From Nocardioides sp. (lineage in GTDB: Bacteria > Actinomycetota > Actinomycetes > Propionibacteriales > Nocardioidaceae): 32,078 bases of DNA. Both the position numbers and the translations under genes were made by a program. Positions within the stretch are counted from its first letter, which is position 1; the number at the start of each line of letters is the position of its first letter. Under the pieces are notes generated by a model, which was given only the letters and a program-made list of their open reading frames with translations, was not told where the DNA came from and searched no databases. This document shows positions 1-7,460 of this stretch, one piece after another. The stretch covers positions 1 to 32,078 of the forward strand of contig NZ_JAURVJ010000084.1 in NCBI RefSeq assembly GCF_030655615.1, read 5' to 3'.

Positions 1-252
1 TCGACCCAACGAGACGCTGACCCGTCAGCAATCAACGACGGGTCGACCCAACGACACGCTGACCCGTCAGCAATCAACGACGGATCGACCCAACGACACG
101 CTGACCCGTCAGCAATCGACGACGGATCGACCCAGCGAGACGCTGACCCGTCAGCAATCCATGACGGATCGACCCAACGAGACGCTGACCCGTCAGCAAT
201 CAACGACGGGTCGACCCAACGACACGCTGACCCGTCAGCAATCCATGACGGG
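1..252. repeat. Left palindromic tandem array, six 42-bp units
   Basis: Six head-to-tail 42-bp units start at 1, 43, 85, 127, 169 and 211. The array starts at the window edge, so it may be longer. Each unit carries GACCCGTC, a 10-base loop (agcaatcaac or a variant) and GACGGGTC, then a 16-base spacer. In several units the right arm is GACGGATC, which weakens the pairing. It lies directly 3' of the minus-strand gene that ends at 260, so transcripts of that gene would run into a series of hairpins. The unit is 14 codons long, so frames stay open through it, but no coding role is inferred. Confidence 0.95.
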
Positions 253-259
253 TCGGCGT

Positions 260-1216
260 TCAGGCGATGAGTCGCGAGCGGGCGCGATGACGCTCCCACT
301 CGATCCGAAACGTCTGCTCGAGGTCCTGGTGGGGGCCGACGACGTTGTGCTTGCGCGCGACGACGATGAACCATCGTTGCGGCCCGCGGAGCCAGACGAG
401 ACGGGCATCATCATGCGGCTCCTCGTCCTCACCGTGGAACTCTTCGCCGAAGTACTCCCCACCGAAACGGTCGTCGGGCAGGCCGAAGTCGACGTGGTAG
501 AGGCCGTCGTACGGCGCCTCGACGGGGCACTGGCACGTCGGGCGCGGCAGCCCGGCCGTCAGCCACCGCCGGCGTCCGATGGTCTCGAACTGCGAGTCCG
601 AGTCGGGGTCGACGAATGGCGCCCACGTGCGGGCCTGGACGATCCCGCGGTAGCCCTTGAACCGACCGAGCTCCTCGACGAGCTCGTCGACGTCGAACAC
701 CCGCAGCGTCGCGAGGCTGTCCATGGCCGCGAAGGCCTGGTCCGGGTGCAGGAGGCGACCGAGGTCGCAGGCCGTCCGGAGCGGCGTGGTCAGGCGGAGG
801 CCACCCACCTCGACGACGTCCTTCGCGAGCAGCATCCGCTCGCCACTGGTCGTGAGCCCGTTGCGCAGACGACGACCCGGTGGCGCGAACACCGAGACCA
901 GGGGCGTGCTCAGGTGCTCGTCCGGAGCCAGAGCTCGGTCCCCCACCCACACCCAGGCGGCGGTGCGGTCGGTGACCACACAGTCGTCCGGGACCACCAG
1001 CTCCAGGCACTGCAGGCGGAGCTCGAGCGAGTCGATGAGACCGGCGACGTGGAACACGCCCGGGAGCCGCCGCTCCATCCGTCCACGCTCCAGCAGCAGC
1101 CGACGTCGGCCGTCGCCCACACCACACTCGTCCGCCTGAGCGGCGGTGAACGGTCGATCGGCCGGAAGCGGCGCCATCAGGTCATCGAGCTTGCCAGGAC
1201 TGAACGGTCTGGTCAT
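260..1216 (-). CDS. AbiEi-like N-terminal / DUF559-like C-terminal protein
   Basis: A protein of 318 residues from the ATG at 1216; a TTG at 1234 would add six residues. The N-terminal half, with motifs such as RRLLLERGRMERRLPGVFHV, resembles the winged-helix domain annotated in actinobacteria as a type IV toxin-antitoxin AbiEi antitoxin domain. The C-terminal part, with YHVDFGLPDDRFGGEYFGEEFHG, resembles DUF559/Vsr-like endonuclease folds, where the acidic residues and the E-x-x-G-x-x-H stretch form the core. Such proteins are abundant in actinobacteria and poorly characterised. No AbiEii toxin gene is adjacent. The ATG has no clear Shine-Dalgarno and overlaps the stop of a 12-codon leader ORF. 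The gene is flanked on both sides by palindrome arrays. The family call is by pattern recognition; function is unknown. Confidence 0.8.
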   Translation of the reverse strand: MTRPFSPGKLDDLMAPLPADRPFTAAQADECGVGDGRRRLLLERGRMERRLPGVFHVAGLIDSLELRLQCLELVVPDDCVVTDRTAAWVWVGDRALAPDEHLSTPLVSVFAPPGRRLRNGLTTSGERMLLAKDVVEVGGLRLTTPLRTACDLGRLLHPDQAFAAMDSLATLRVFDVDELVEELGRFKGYRGIVQARTWAPFVDPDSDSQFETIGRRRWLTAGLPRPTCQCPVEAPYDGLYHVDFGLPDDRFGGEYFGEEFHGEDEEPHDDARLVWLRGPQRWFIVVARKHNVVGPHQDLEQTFRIEWERHRARSRLIA

Positions 1217-1251
1217 GCACCGATGGTCGGACAAGTCAGCGTGACTCGCAT
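1213..1251 (-). CDS. 12-codon leader ORF coupled to the AbiEi/DUF559 gene
   Basis: An ATG at 1251 follows GGAGGAGCGG, the best ribosome binding site in this area, and encodes MRVTLTCPTIGA. Its TGA overlaps the ATG of the downstream gene as ATGA, the usual layout of translational coupling. The main gene has no Shine-Dalgarno of its own, so ribosomes finishing this short ORF may restart there. The peptide is too short for a homology statement. The longer open frame upstream in the same phase is only the 42-bp array and is not proposed as coding. Confidence 0.5.
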   Translation of the reverse strand: MRVTLTCPTIGA

Positions 1252-1273
1252 CCGCTCCTCCACAGGCCTCGTC

Positions 1274-1428
1274 GACCCGTCGTAGATCGAGGACGGGTCA
1301 CCGCAAACACCGACTGACCCGTCGTAGATCGAGGACGGGTCACCGCAAGTGTCGACTGACCCGTCGTAGATCGAGGACGGGTCAGCGGAAATTGCCGACT
1401 GACCCGTCATAGATCTACGACGGGTCAG
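1274..1428. repeat. Right palindromic array, four units, same 42-bp architecture
   Basis: Four copies of GACCCGTC-N10-GACGGGTC start at 1274, 1316, 1358 and 1401, with periods of 42, 42 and 43 bases. Arms, 10-base loop length and about 16-base spacer match the left array at 1-252. The loop (gtagatcgag, last copy atagatctac) and the spacers (accgcaaacaccgact and variants) are different sequences. The array lies 3' of the L,D-transpeptidase gene and 5' of the AbiEi-like gene on the minus strand. Architecture is preserved while sequence between the arms diverged. Confidence 0.95.
1399..1428 (-). terminator. Likely terminator of the L,D-transpeptidase gene
   Basis: Arms CTGACCCGTC and GACGGGTCAG pair perfectly over 10 bp. 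The loop can add TAGATCTA pairing after one mismatch. It lies about 10 bases past the transpeptidase stop in the minus-strand direction, followed by a short T-containing stretch (GGCAATTTCC). It is the copy of the right array nearest that gene and the one with the longest stem. Confidence 0.6.
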
Positions 1429-1438
1429 CGAGGGTGGA

Positions 1439-2707
1439 TCAGAGGGCAGAGCCGCCCTGGTAGTCCTTGAAGGACTTGTTCCAGTCGCCGTAGCCGTTGT
1501 CGAAGGTCATCGGGCGGTCGGTGCCGGTGTATTCGACGACGTCGCCGCGGCGGCTGATGGAGTAGAGCCAGGCGGCGTTGTCGGTGCTCATGCCGGTGCA
1601 GCCGTGGGAGACGTTGGCGTAGCCCTGGGAGCCGACGGACCACGGGGCGGCGTGGATGAACTCGCCGGAGTTGGTGACGCGCATCGCCCACTGGACGTTG
1701 TCGATGTCGTAGGACTCCGAGCTGCCCTGCGGGATGCCGACGGTCTCGGAGTTCATCCGCTTGGACTCGAACTTCTCCATGATCACCTTGACGCCGGAGC
1801 GGGTGGTGAAGCCCTCCTTGCCAGTGGTGATGGGGAGGGTGCGCAGGAGCTTGCCGTTCTCGAAGACCTTCATGTCGTGGGTCTTGGCGCTGACCTGGTA
1901 GATGTGGGCCTTGCCGACGTTGAAGTCGACGACGCGGTCCTCCTGGCCGTAGATGCCGTTGCCGGCGTCGACCCCGTTGACGTCGACGTCGACGGCGACC
2001 TTGCTGCCGGGCTTCCAGTAGGTCTTGGGACGCCAGTGGGCCGTGGTGTCGCTGAGCCAGTACCAGGAGCCGGCCTGGGCCGGCGAGGCCGTGACGGTCA
2101 TGTGCTTCTCGAACTCGGCGCGGTCGGTGACCGGGAGGTCGAAGGTGACGACGACCGGCATGCCGACACCGACCGTCTCGCCCTGCAGCGGGGCGACGGA
2201 CGGGTAGGTCTGCTCGTCGAGGGTGAGCGGCGACGCGGTGAACGTACGACGGACCTGTGAGCTCGCACCGTCGGCCTCGGCGACCGCCTTGAGGGAGTAG
2301 GTGGTGCCGGGCTCGAGGCGCTCGGACGCGGTCCAGGAGACGCCGTCGTCGCTGATCGCACCCGGGAGCTCACCCTCGGGCGAGCTGATCGCGACCGAGG
2401 TCAGGGCGCCGGTCTCGGCCGCGACCTTGACGAGGGTCGAGACGGGGACGGCGGGAGCACCCTTGGCGACGTTGAGCTTGATCGCGGGGCCGACGGGGGT
2501 CGTCGCATCGTCCTCGGCGACACCCTCGCCGGTGGCGCCGCCGTCGGTGCTGCCCGTGGCGTCACCCTGACCGGCTCCGGCGCCCGGGGCGCTGTCGGAG
2601 TCGTCCGAGCCGACGCTGCACGCGGCCATCGTGAGGCCGAGGACGGCGGCCAGGCCAGCCGCGGCCAGTCGGCGCGCACTCGCGCGACCTGAAGGACGAA
2701 CGGACAT
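1439..2707 (-). CDS. L,D-transpeptidase, Ig-like and YkuD domains, lipoprotein
   Basis: A 422-residue exported protein that likely forms 3-3 (L,D) cross-links in peptidoglycan. The first 30 residues form a lipoprotein signal with lipobox LTMAAC (lipidated Cys30). A low-complexity Gly/Ser/Asp/Thr linker follows, then Ig-like domains (about residues 75-265), then a YkuD catalytic domain. The catalytic motif is SHGCTGMS with nucleophile Cys370; the usual family motif ends in HGC-x-N/R, so HGCTGM is a mild variant. The His of IHAAPW precedes it at the normal distance. The ATG at 2707 is preferred over the TTG at 2710 because GGGAG lies six bases upstream. It sits downstream of the cytochrome oxidase genes on the same strand but has its own -10-like box. 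Confidence 0.92.
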   Translation of the reverse strand: MSVRPSGRASARRLAAAGLAAVLGLTMAACSVGSDDSDSAPGAGAGQGDATGSTDGGATGEGVAEDDATTPVGPAIKLNVAKGAPAVPVSTLVKVAAETGALTSVAISSPEGELPGAISDDGVSWTASERLEPGTTYSLKAVAEADGASSQVRRTFTASPLTLDEQTYPSVAPLQGETVGVGMPVVVTFDLPVTDRAEFEKHMTVTASPAQAGSWYWLSDTTAHWRPKTYWKPGSKVAVDVDVNGVDAGNGIYGQEDRVVDFNVGKAHIYQVSAKTHDMKVFENGKLLRTLPITTGKEGFTTRSGVKVIMEKFESKRMNSETVGIPQGSSESYDIDNVQWAMRVTNSGEFIHAAPWSVGSQGYANVSHGCTGMSTDNAAWLYSISRRGDVVEYTGTDRPMTFDNGYGDWNKSFKDYQGGSAL

Positions 2708-2743
2708 CAAGGACTCCCGGGAAGCAGGTGTGGCGGAGCCTCA

Positions 2744-2749
2744 ATCGTA
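2744..2749 (-). promoter_or_regulatory. -10 box TACGAT for the L,D-transpeptidase gene
   Basis: TACGAT on the minus strand fits the actinobacterial TANNNT pattern and lies about 37 bases before the ATG at 2707, leaving room for the GGGAG ribosome binding site. No convincing -35 box was found, so this is a moderate call. Confidence 0.4.
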
Positions 2750-2792
2750 ACCGGCGGTCGGACACGAACCGATTCGCCGTGCCAGGAGATGC

Positions 2793-3209
2793 CTAGTGGG
2801 CGTGCTCACCGCGGTAGTACTCGAACACGAGACCCGAGAGGGCCACGGCGCCGAGCAGACCGCCGATGATGAACAGCCACCACGCACCGGCAGCGACGCC
2901 GAACACCATGACCGCGAGCGTCGAGCCGCACCACAGGGGCCACCACGAGTAGGGCGGGAAGAACCCGAGCTCACCGGCTCCGTCGGCGATCTCACCGTCC
3001 TTGCGGTCCTCGGGGCGGGGATCCATCTTCTTGGCGTGGAAGCCGAGGTAGAGGGTGACCATCAAGGTCAGCAGACCCGTCATGGCCAGGGCGGAGGTGC
3101 CCGTCCAGTCGCCGCCGCGGTCGGAGGAGTCGGTGACGAGCCAGTACGCCGGCGTCACCAGCACCACGAAGACGGTGGTGATCCCGAAGATCCAGGCCTC
3201 GGACTTCAT
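2793..3209 (-). CDS. ctaF: Cytochrome c oxidase subunit IV, actinobacterial type
   Basis: A 138-residue membrane protein, the small extra subunit of the actinobacterial aa3 cytochrome c oxidase in the cytochrome bcc-aa3 supercomplex. Four hydrophobic segments lie near residues 5-25, 42-58, 93-107 and 111-128. They are separated by a charged loop ([14 protein letters not shown]) and the conserved-looking [11 protein letters not shown] stretch. Its ATG overlaps the ctaD stop as ATGA, so the two are translationally coupled. It is the last gene of ctaC-ctaD-ctaF. Length and sequence fit the family well. Confidence 0.93.
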   Translation of the reverse strand: MKSEAWIFGITTVFVVLVTPAYWLVTDSSDRGGDWTGTSALAMTGLLTLMVTLYLGFHAKKMDPRPEDRKDGEIADGAGELGFFPPYSWWPLWCGSTLAVMVFGVAAGAWWLFIIGGLLGAVALSGLVFEYYRGEHAH

Positions 3210-4984
3210 CGCGCGCTGCCCCCGTCGCCCTCGGTGTCACGGTCGGTGTCCCGCTCGGTGCGCTCCTTGAGGAGCGTCTCGCGTCCCTCCATGTCGGGTG
3301 CGTCGGCGAACTTGCCGTCACGCGCCGACTGGTTCTCGTCGAGCTCGATCGCGGCGACCTCGGGGTGATGCAGGTCGAAGGCCGGGGACTCCGACCGGAT
3401 CCGCGGGATCGAGTGGAAGTTGTGGCGCGGAGGGGGGCAGCTGGTGGCCCACTCGAGCGAGCGGCCCCAGCCCCAGGGGTCGTCGACCTCGACCTTGGGC
3501 GCCTTGCGGGACACGTAGACGTTGTAGAGGAACGGCAGCGTCGAGGCACCGAGCAGGAAGGCACCGATGGTGGAGACCTGGTTGAGCGTCTCCCAGCCGT
3601 CGGAGGCCTTGTAGTCGGCGTAGCGGCGCGGCATCCCCTCGACGCCCAGCCAGTGCTGAACCAGGAAGGTCGTGTGGAACCCGACGAACAATAGCCAGAA
3701 GTGGAGCTTGCCGAGTCGTTCGTCGAGCATCCGGCCGGTCATCTTGGGCCACCAGAAGTAGAAGCCCGCGAACATCGCGAACACCACGGTGCCGAAGACC
3801 ACGTAGTGGAAGTGGGCGACGACGAAGTAGGAGTCGGAGACGTGGAAGTCGAGGGGCGGGCTGGCCAGGATGATGCCGGTCAGGCCACCGAACAGGAAGG
3901 TCGTGAGGAACCCGACCGACCAGAGCATGGGGGTGTCGAAGGACAGAGATCCCCCCCACATCGTGCCGATCCAGTTGAAGAACTTCACTCCTGTGGGCAC
4001 CGCGATCAGGAACGTCATGCCGGAGAAGAACGGCAGGTTGACCGCACCGGTGACGAACATGTGGTGGGCCCACACGGCCACGGAGAGGATCGCGATGCCG
4101 AGCGTGGCGCCGACGAGGCCGACGTAGCCGAAGATCGGCTTGCGGCTGAACACCGGCAGGATCTCGGTCACGATCCCGAAGAACGGCAGCGCGATGATGT
4201 AGACCTCGGGGTGCCCGAAGAACCAGAACAGGTGCTGCCACAGGATCGCGCCGCCGTGGGCGGTGTCGAAGACGTGGGCGCCGAGCTGGCGGTCGGCCTC
4301 GAGCGAGAGCAGCGCGCCGGCCAGGATCGGGAACGCGACGAGCACGAGGAGGCTCGTGACCAGGGTGTTCCAGACGAACAGCGGCATCCGGAACATCGTC
4401 ATGCCGGGCGCACGCATGCAGATGATCGTGGTGATGAAGTTGACGGCACCGAGGATCGTGCCGAGACCGGCCATCCACAGCCCCATGATCCACAGGTCAC
4501 CGCCGACGCCGGGCGAGCGGATCGCGTCGGAGAGCGGGGTGTAGGCGAACCAGCCGAAGTCGGCGGCGCCGCCCGGGGTCAGGAAGCCGGAGGCGGCGAT
4601 GATGCCGCCGAAGAGGAAGAGCCAGTAGCTGAACATGTTGAGCCGCGGGAACGCCACGTCGGGCGAGCCGATCTGCAGCGGCATGATCACGTTGGCGAAC
4701 CCGAAGAACAGCGGCGTCGCGAAGAGCAGCAGCATGATCGTGCCGTGCATCGTGAAGAGCTGGTTGTAGAGCTCCTCGTTGACGACCTGGCTGCCGGGGA
4801 AGGCGAGCTCGGACCGGATGACGAGCGCCATCAGGCCGGCGAGCAGGAACCACACGAACGACGTGACGAGGTAGAGCTTGCCGATCAGCTTGTGATCGGT
4901 CGTCGTCATGATCTTGACGAGCTCCTGGCCCAGCGGCTTGCGGGCCGGGGCGGCGACCTTGGTCGGGTCGGCGGTGGTGGTCAT
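3206..4984 (-). CDS. ctaD: Cytochrome c oxidase subunit I
   Basis: The 592-residue catalytic subunit of aa3 heme-copper oxidase, which reduces O2 to water and pumps protons. The haem ligand region [11 protein letters not shown] is near residue 80. The CuB/cross-linked tyrosine motif HPEVY is at residues 258-262, so His258 and Tyr262 are present. The HH pair (WAHHMFVTG) and the haem motif VVAHFHYV follow. About twelve membrane segments are evident. The open frame extends far upstream, but the ATG at 4984 overlaps the ctaC stop (ATGA) and gives the normal N-terminus. The C-terminal tail is charged and cytoplasmic. In M. tuberculosis ctaD is, from memory, not next to ctaC; here the three oxidase genes form one operon. 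Confidence 0.97.
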   Translation of the reverse strand: MTTTADPTKVAAPARKPLGQELVKIMTTTDHKLIGKLYLVTSFVWFLLAGLMALVIRSELAFPGSQVVNEELYNQLFTMHGTIMLLLFATPLFFGFANVIMPLQIGSPDVAFPRLNMFSYWLFLFGGIIAASGFLTPGGAADFGWFAYTPLSDAIRSPGVGGDLWIMGLWMAGLGTILGAVNFITTIICMRAPGMTMFRMPLFVWNTLVTSLLVLVAFPILAGALLSLEADRQLGAHVFDTAHGGAILWQHLFWFFGHPEVYIIALPFFGIVTEILPVFSRKPIFGYVGLVGATLGIAILSVAVWAHHMFVTGAVNLPFFSGMTFLIAVPTGVKFFNWIGTMWGGSLSFDTPMLWSVGFLTTFLFGGLTGIILASPPLDFHVSDSYFVVAHFHYVVFGTVVFAMFAGFYFWWPKMTGRMLDERLGKLHFWLLFVGFHTTFLVQHWLGVEGMPRRYADYKASDGWETLNQVSTIGAFLLGASTLPFLYNVYVSRKAPKVEVDDPWGWGRSLEWATSCPPPRHNFHSIPRIRSESPAFDLHHPEVAAIELDENQSARDGKFADAPDMEGRETLLKERTERDTDRDTEGDGGSAR

Positions 4985-5874
4985 GAGCAGATACCTGCTT
5001 CCTCGTCGGACTCCTCGAGGCCGGCCTGGGTGTCGGCGAACTTGCCGCCGCAGATGGGCTCGTCGGAGACGTTGCCCGCGTCGTACTGACCCTGCAGGTA
5101 CTTGTCGTAGTCGGCGCGCGAGACCACGGAGACCTCGAAGATCATCCGCGAGTGGTAGACCCCGCAGAGCTCGTAGCACTTGCCCGCGTAGGTGCCGATC
5201 GTCTTGGGCGTGACCTGGTAGTGGTTCTCCTGGCCCGGCATGACGTCCATCTTGATGAGGAACCCGGGGACGCCGAAGTCGTGGATGACGTCGGGGCTGC
5301 GCAGCTCGAACCGCGTGGTCTCGTTGACCGGGAGCACGAGGGTCGGGATGTCGGAGCCGGTGCCGACCTCGTAGACGTTGACGGGGTCGCCGTTGTCGTC
5401 CTCGACCTCGTCGGGGTAGTTGAAGGTCCACTGCCACTGCTGACCCACGACGTAGATCGTGTTCTGCGGCTTCACGTCAGGATCGTTGAGGACCGCGTTC
5501 TGCGTCGAGATCGTGTGGTCGAAGAACACGATCACCATGATGATCGGGAAGATCGTGTAGAAGATCTCGAGCGGCAGGTTGTAGCGCGTCTGGACGGGGA
5601 CCTCGTCGTCGTGGCGGCGCCGGAACTTGATCACCGCGTAGAAGATCAGGCCCCACACGAAGACACCGGTCGCGAGCGCGGCGATCCACGCGCCCTGCCA
5701 GAGGTCGAGCGTGTGCTCACCCTCGACGGTGACGGGCTTGGGCATCGCGAGACGCTCGAACTCGGAGTCGGAGCCGCAGCCGGCCAGGACGAAGAAGGTA
5801 AGACCCAGCAGAGCGGCCAGTCCGACGCGGCGACGCCGCGGAACTGCCGAACGCTCGGGGAGTTGCAGACCCAC
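4981..5874 (-). CDS. ctaC: Cytochrome c oxidase subunit II
   Basis: The 297-residue subunit II, which receives electrons at the CuA centre and passes them to subunit I. A lipoprotein-type signal ends in LAGC (Cys33). Two transmembrane helices follow (about residues 60-82 and 103-120), then the extracellular cupredoxin domain. CuA ligands are visible: the His of VIHDFG, and Cys233, Cys237, His241 and Met244 within [12 protein letters not shown]. The start is a GTG at 5874; GAGAGG lies about 10 bases upstream. It is the first gene of ctaC-ctaD-ctaF and overlaps ctaD by 4 bases. The C-terminal tail has extra acidic residues and two cysteines of unknown role. Confidence 0.96.
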   Translation of the reverse strand: MGLQLPERSAVPRRRRVGLAALLGLTFFVLAGCGSDSEFERLAMPKPVTVEGEHTLDLWQGAWIAALATGVFVWGLIFYAVIKFRRRHDDEVPVQTRYNLPLEIFYTIFPIIMVIVFFDHTISTQNAVLNDPDVKPQNTIYVVGQQWQWTFNYPDEVEDDNGDPVNVYEVGTGSDIPTLVLPVNETTRFELRSPDVIHDFGVPGFLIKMDVMPGQENHYQVTPKTIGTYAGKCYELCGVYHSRMIFEVSVVSRADYDKYLQGQYDAGNVSDEPICGGKFADTQAGLEESDEEAGICS

Positions 5875-5912
5875 GAAGGAGACTTCCTCTCAGGCGGTCA
5901 CGAACGAACAGA

Positions 5913-5918
5913 ACCTTA
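5913..5918 (-). promoter_or_regulatory. -10 box TAAGGT for the ctaCDF operon
   Basis: TAAGGT on the minus strand, in context GCGATAAGGTTC, lies 38 bases before the ctaC GTG in the 93-base gap shared with the divergent cysteine desulfurase gene. It fits the actinobacterial housekeeping -10 pattern. The -35 region is not clear. Confidence 0.5.
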
Positions 5919-5967
5919 TCGCGATCGGGTCGTCCCGGGTCCCCCGGGTGGGTGGTTGGATCGTGGT

Positions 5968-7074
5968 GTGTCCGAGGCTCCTGCGGTTCCGCCGCGCTAT
6001 CTCGACTCCGCGTCGTCCGAGCCCCTGCACCCCGCAGCCCACCAGACGCTGCTGGCGGCCCTCGACGCGGGGTATGCCGACCCGCGCCGGCTGCACCACC
6101 CGGCCCGCAACGCCCGCCTGCTGCTCGACAACGCCCGGGCCGCGGTGGCCGAGGCGCTCGGCGTGCGCGCCGACGAGGTGACGTTCACCGGGTCCGGCAC
6201 CGAGGCGGTGCACCGCGGTCTGCTCGGGCTCGTCTCCGCCACCGCGTACGACGCCCCGGTCACCCACACCGACGTCGAGCACTCCGCGGTGCTCCACGCC
6301 GCCGCCTGGTCCGGGCGACCGACGACGGTCGTCCCCGTCGACCGGCTCGGCCGGGTCGACCCCGACGCGCTGCGGTCGGCCGCCGAGGCTCTGGGCGTGG
6401 TCGCCGTCCAGGCCGCCAACCACGAGGTCGGCACCGTCCAGCACCTCCCCGACCTGCCGGAGCACGCCGCGGTCTTCGTCGACGCCTGTGCCGCGATGGG
6501 GCGGCTCCCCCTGCCCGACCGGTGGGCGGCCGCCGCCGGGTCGGCGCACAAGTGGGGCGGACCGGCCGGGGTGGGCGTGCTCCTGGTGCGTCACCGGGCG
6601 GCGTGGCTCAACCCGTTCCCGGCCGACGACCGCGCCGACCACCGCGCGACCGGCTTCGAGAACGTGCCGGCCGCCCTGGCCGCGGCCGCCGCGCTCCAGG
6701 CGGTCGTCGCCGAGCGCGGCGAGGTCAACGCCCGCCAGCACGCCCTGGTCGACCGGATCCGCGCCGCCGCGGTGGCGATCGACGACGTCGACGTCGTGGG
6801 CGACCCGGTCGACCGGCTCCCCCACCTCGTGACGTTCTCGGTGCTCTACGTCAACGGCGAGCGCCTGGTCACCGCCCTCGACCGGCGCGGCTTCGGCGTG
6901 GCGAGCGGCTCGGCCTGCACCGCCTCGACCCTCGAGCCGTCGCGGGTTCTGGCCGCGATGGGCGCCCTCACCCACGGCAACGTGCGGGTCTCCCTGACCC
7001 GCGACACCAGCGAGGCCGACGTCGAGGCCTTCTGCGCGGCCCTGCCCGAGGTCGTCGCGGAGCTGCGGTCGTGA
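5968..7074 (+). CDS. Cysteine desulfurase, class V aminotransferase fold
   Basis: A 368-residue PLP enzyme that takes sulfur from cysteine and carries it as a persulfide. The PLP-binding lysine is in SAHKWGGP, the cofactor-contacting motif is NHEVGTVQ, and the active-site cysteine is in SGSACTASTLEPS. It is shorter than typical IscS. The GTG at 5968 is chosen because the fold begins right after it (YLDSASSEPLHP); the frame is open far upstream, but that part is antisense to ctaC. Its stop overlaps the GTG of tusA, so the two should be made together and the desulfurase probably loads TusA. It is divergent from ctaC. Whether its final target is Fe-S assembly, tRNA thiolation or another pathway cannot be told from sequence. 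Confidence 0.9.
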   Translation: MSEAPAVPPRYLDSASSEPLHPAAHQTLLAALDAGYADPRRLHHPARNARLLLDNARAAVAEALGVRADEVTFTGSGTEAVHRGLLGLVSATAYDAPVTHTDVEHSAVLHAAAWSGRPTTVVPVDRLGRVDPDALRSAAEALGVVAVQAANHEVGTVQHLPDLPEHAAVFVDACAAMGRLPLPDRWAAAAGSAHKWGGPAGVGVLLVRHRAAWLNPFPADDRADHRATGFENVPAALAAAAALQAVVAERGEVNARQHALVDRIRAAAVAIDDVDVVGDPVDRLPHLVTFSVLYVNGERLVTALDRRGFGVASGSACTASTLEPSRVLAAMGALTHGNVRVSLTRDTSEADVEAFCAALPEVVAELRS

Positions 7075-7322
7075 GCGAGCAGCCGCTCCCTGAGGCCGCC
7101 CTCGAGCTCGACTGCCGCGGGATGCTCTGCCCCGCCCCGATCATCGAGCTGGCGCGCCGGATCGGCGAGGTCGAGGTGGGCGGGCTGGTCGCGGTGGTCG
7201 CCGACGACGTGGCCGCACGCTACGACGTACCGGCGTGGTGCCGGATGAAGGAGCAGGTCTACGTCGGCGAGGACGTTGCTTTCGACGGGGTGCCGCGCTA
7301 CCTGGTGCGGCGGGTCGGCTGA
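7071..7322 (+). CDS. tusA: TusA-family sulfurtransferase
   Basis: An 83-residue cytoplasmic sulfur carrier. The family signature is LDCRGMLCPAPIIELA: the cysteine in CPAP is the persulfide carrier, and an earlier Cys in DCRG is also present. The GTG start overlaps the desulfurase stop (GTGA), which indicates coupling and a desulfurase-to-TusA sulfur relay. The C-terminal half is the usual small beta-alpha fold with WCRMKEQV. The gene ends 34 bases before a structured repeat element. The symbol follows the family; the downstream acceptor is not known. Confidence 0.88.
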   Translation: MSEQPLPEAALELDCRGMLCPAPIIELARRIGEVEVGGLVAVVADDVAARYDVPAWCRMKEQVYVGEDVAFDGVPRYLVRRVG

Positions 7323-7356
7323 GGGCCGGGTGCGGCCCGGGCGGGTCGGCTGCGGG

Positions 7357-7460
7357 GGTCTCGACACGCCGGTTCGCGCGCTTCGCGCGCTCAGCGCGCG
7401 ACGGCTTGCTCGACCACCATCGACGAGGGCGCGCGCTCGCAGGCTCGCGCGCCCCTCGTC
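7357..7460. repeat. Interspersed two-hairpin repeat, copy 1
   Basis: The order is GGTCTCGACACGCCGG (7357-7372), a GC-only hairpin region around cgcgcgcttcgcgcg, TGCTCGACCACC (7407-7418), then a second long hairpin. In that hairpin 7422-7435 pairs with 7446-7460 (14 bp with one bulge). The second hairpin runs into the stop codon of the kinase gene ending at 7459. The element fills the gap between the convergent genes tusA and adoK and could act as a two-way terminator. The 16-base and 12-base end blocks recur identically, in reverse orientation, at 12552-12616. Confidence 0.9.

Noticed and set aside
161..1285. 374-codon plus-strand open frame
   Set aside because: Antisense to the AbiEi/DUF559-like gene, starts inside the tandem array, and has the composition of a codon-bias shadow.
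1213..1410. Open frame coding for repeated peptide DPSSIYDGSV
   Set aside because: It is open only because the 42-bp unit is a multiple of three; no start signal exists before the array. Only the last 12 codons have a good ribosome binding site.
1..1430. CRISPR-like array of 26-bp palindromic repeats with 16-bp spacers
   Set aside because: Spacers are too short and nearly identical within each array, repeats are perfect dyads, and no cas genes are present; it is a tandem palindrome.
3701..5089. 462-codon plus-strand open frame opposite ctaD
   Set aside because: Charged, repetitive Glu/Arg/Asp/His composition typical of an antisense frame to a membrane protein gene.
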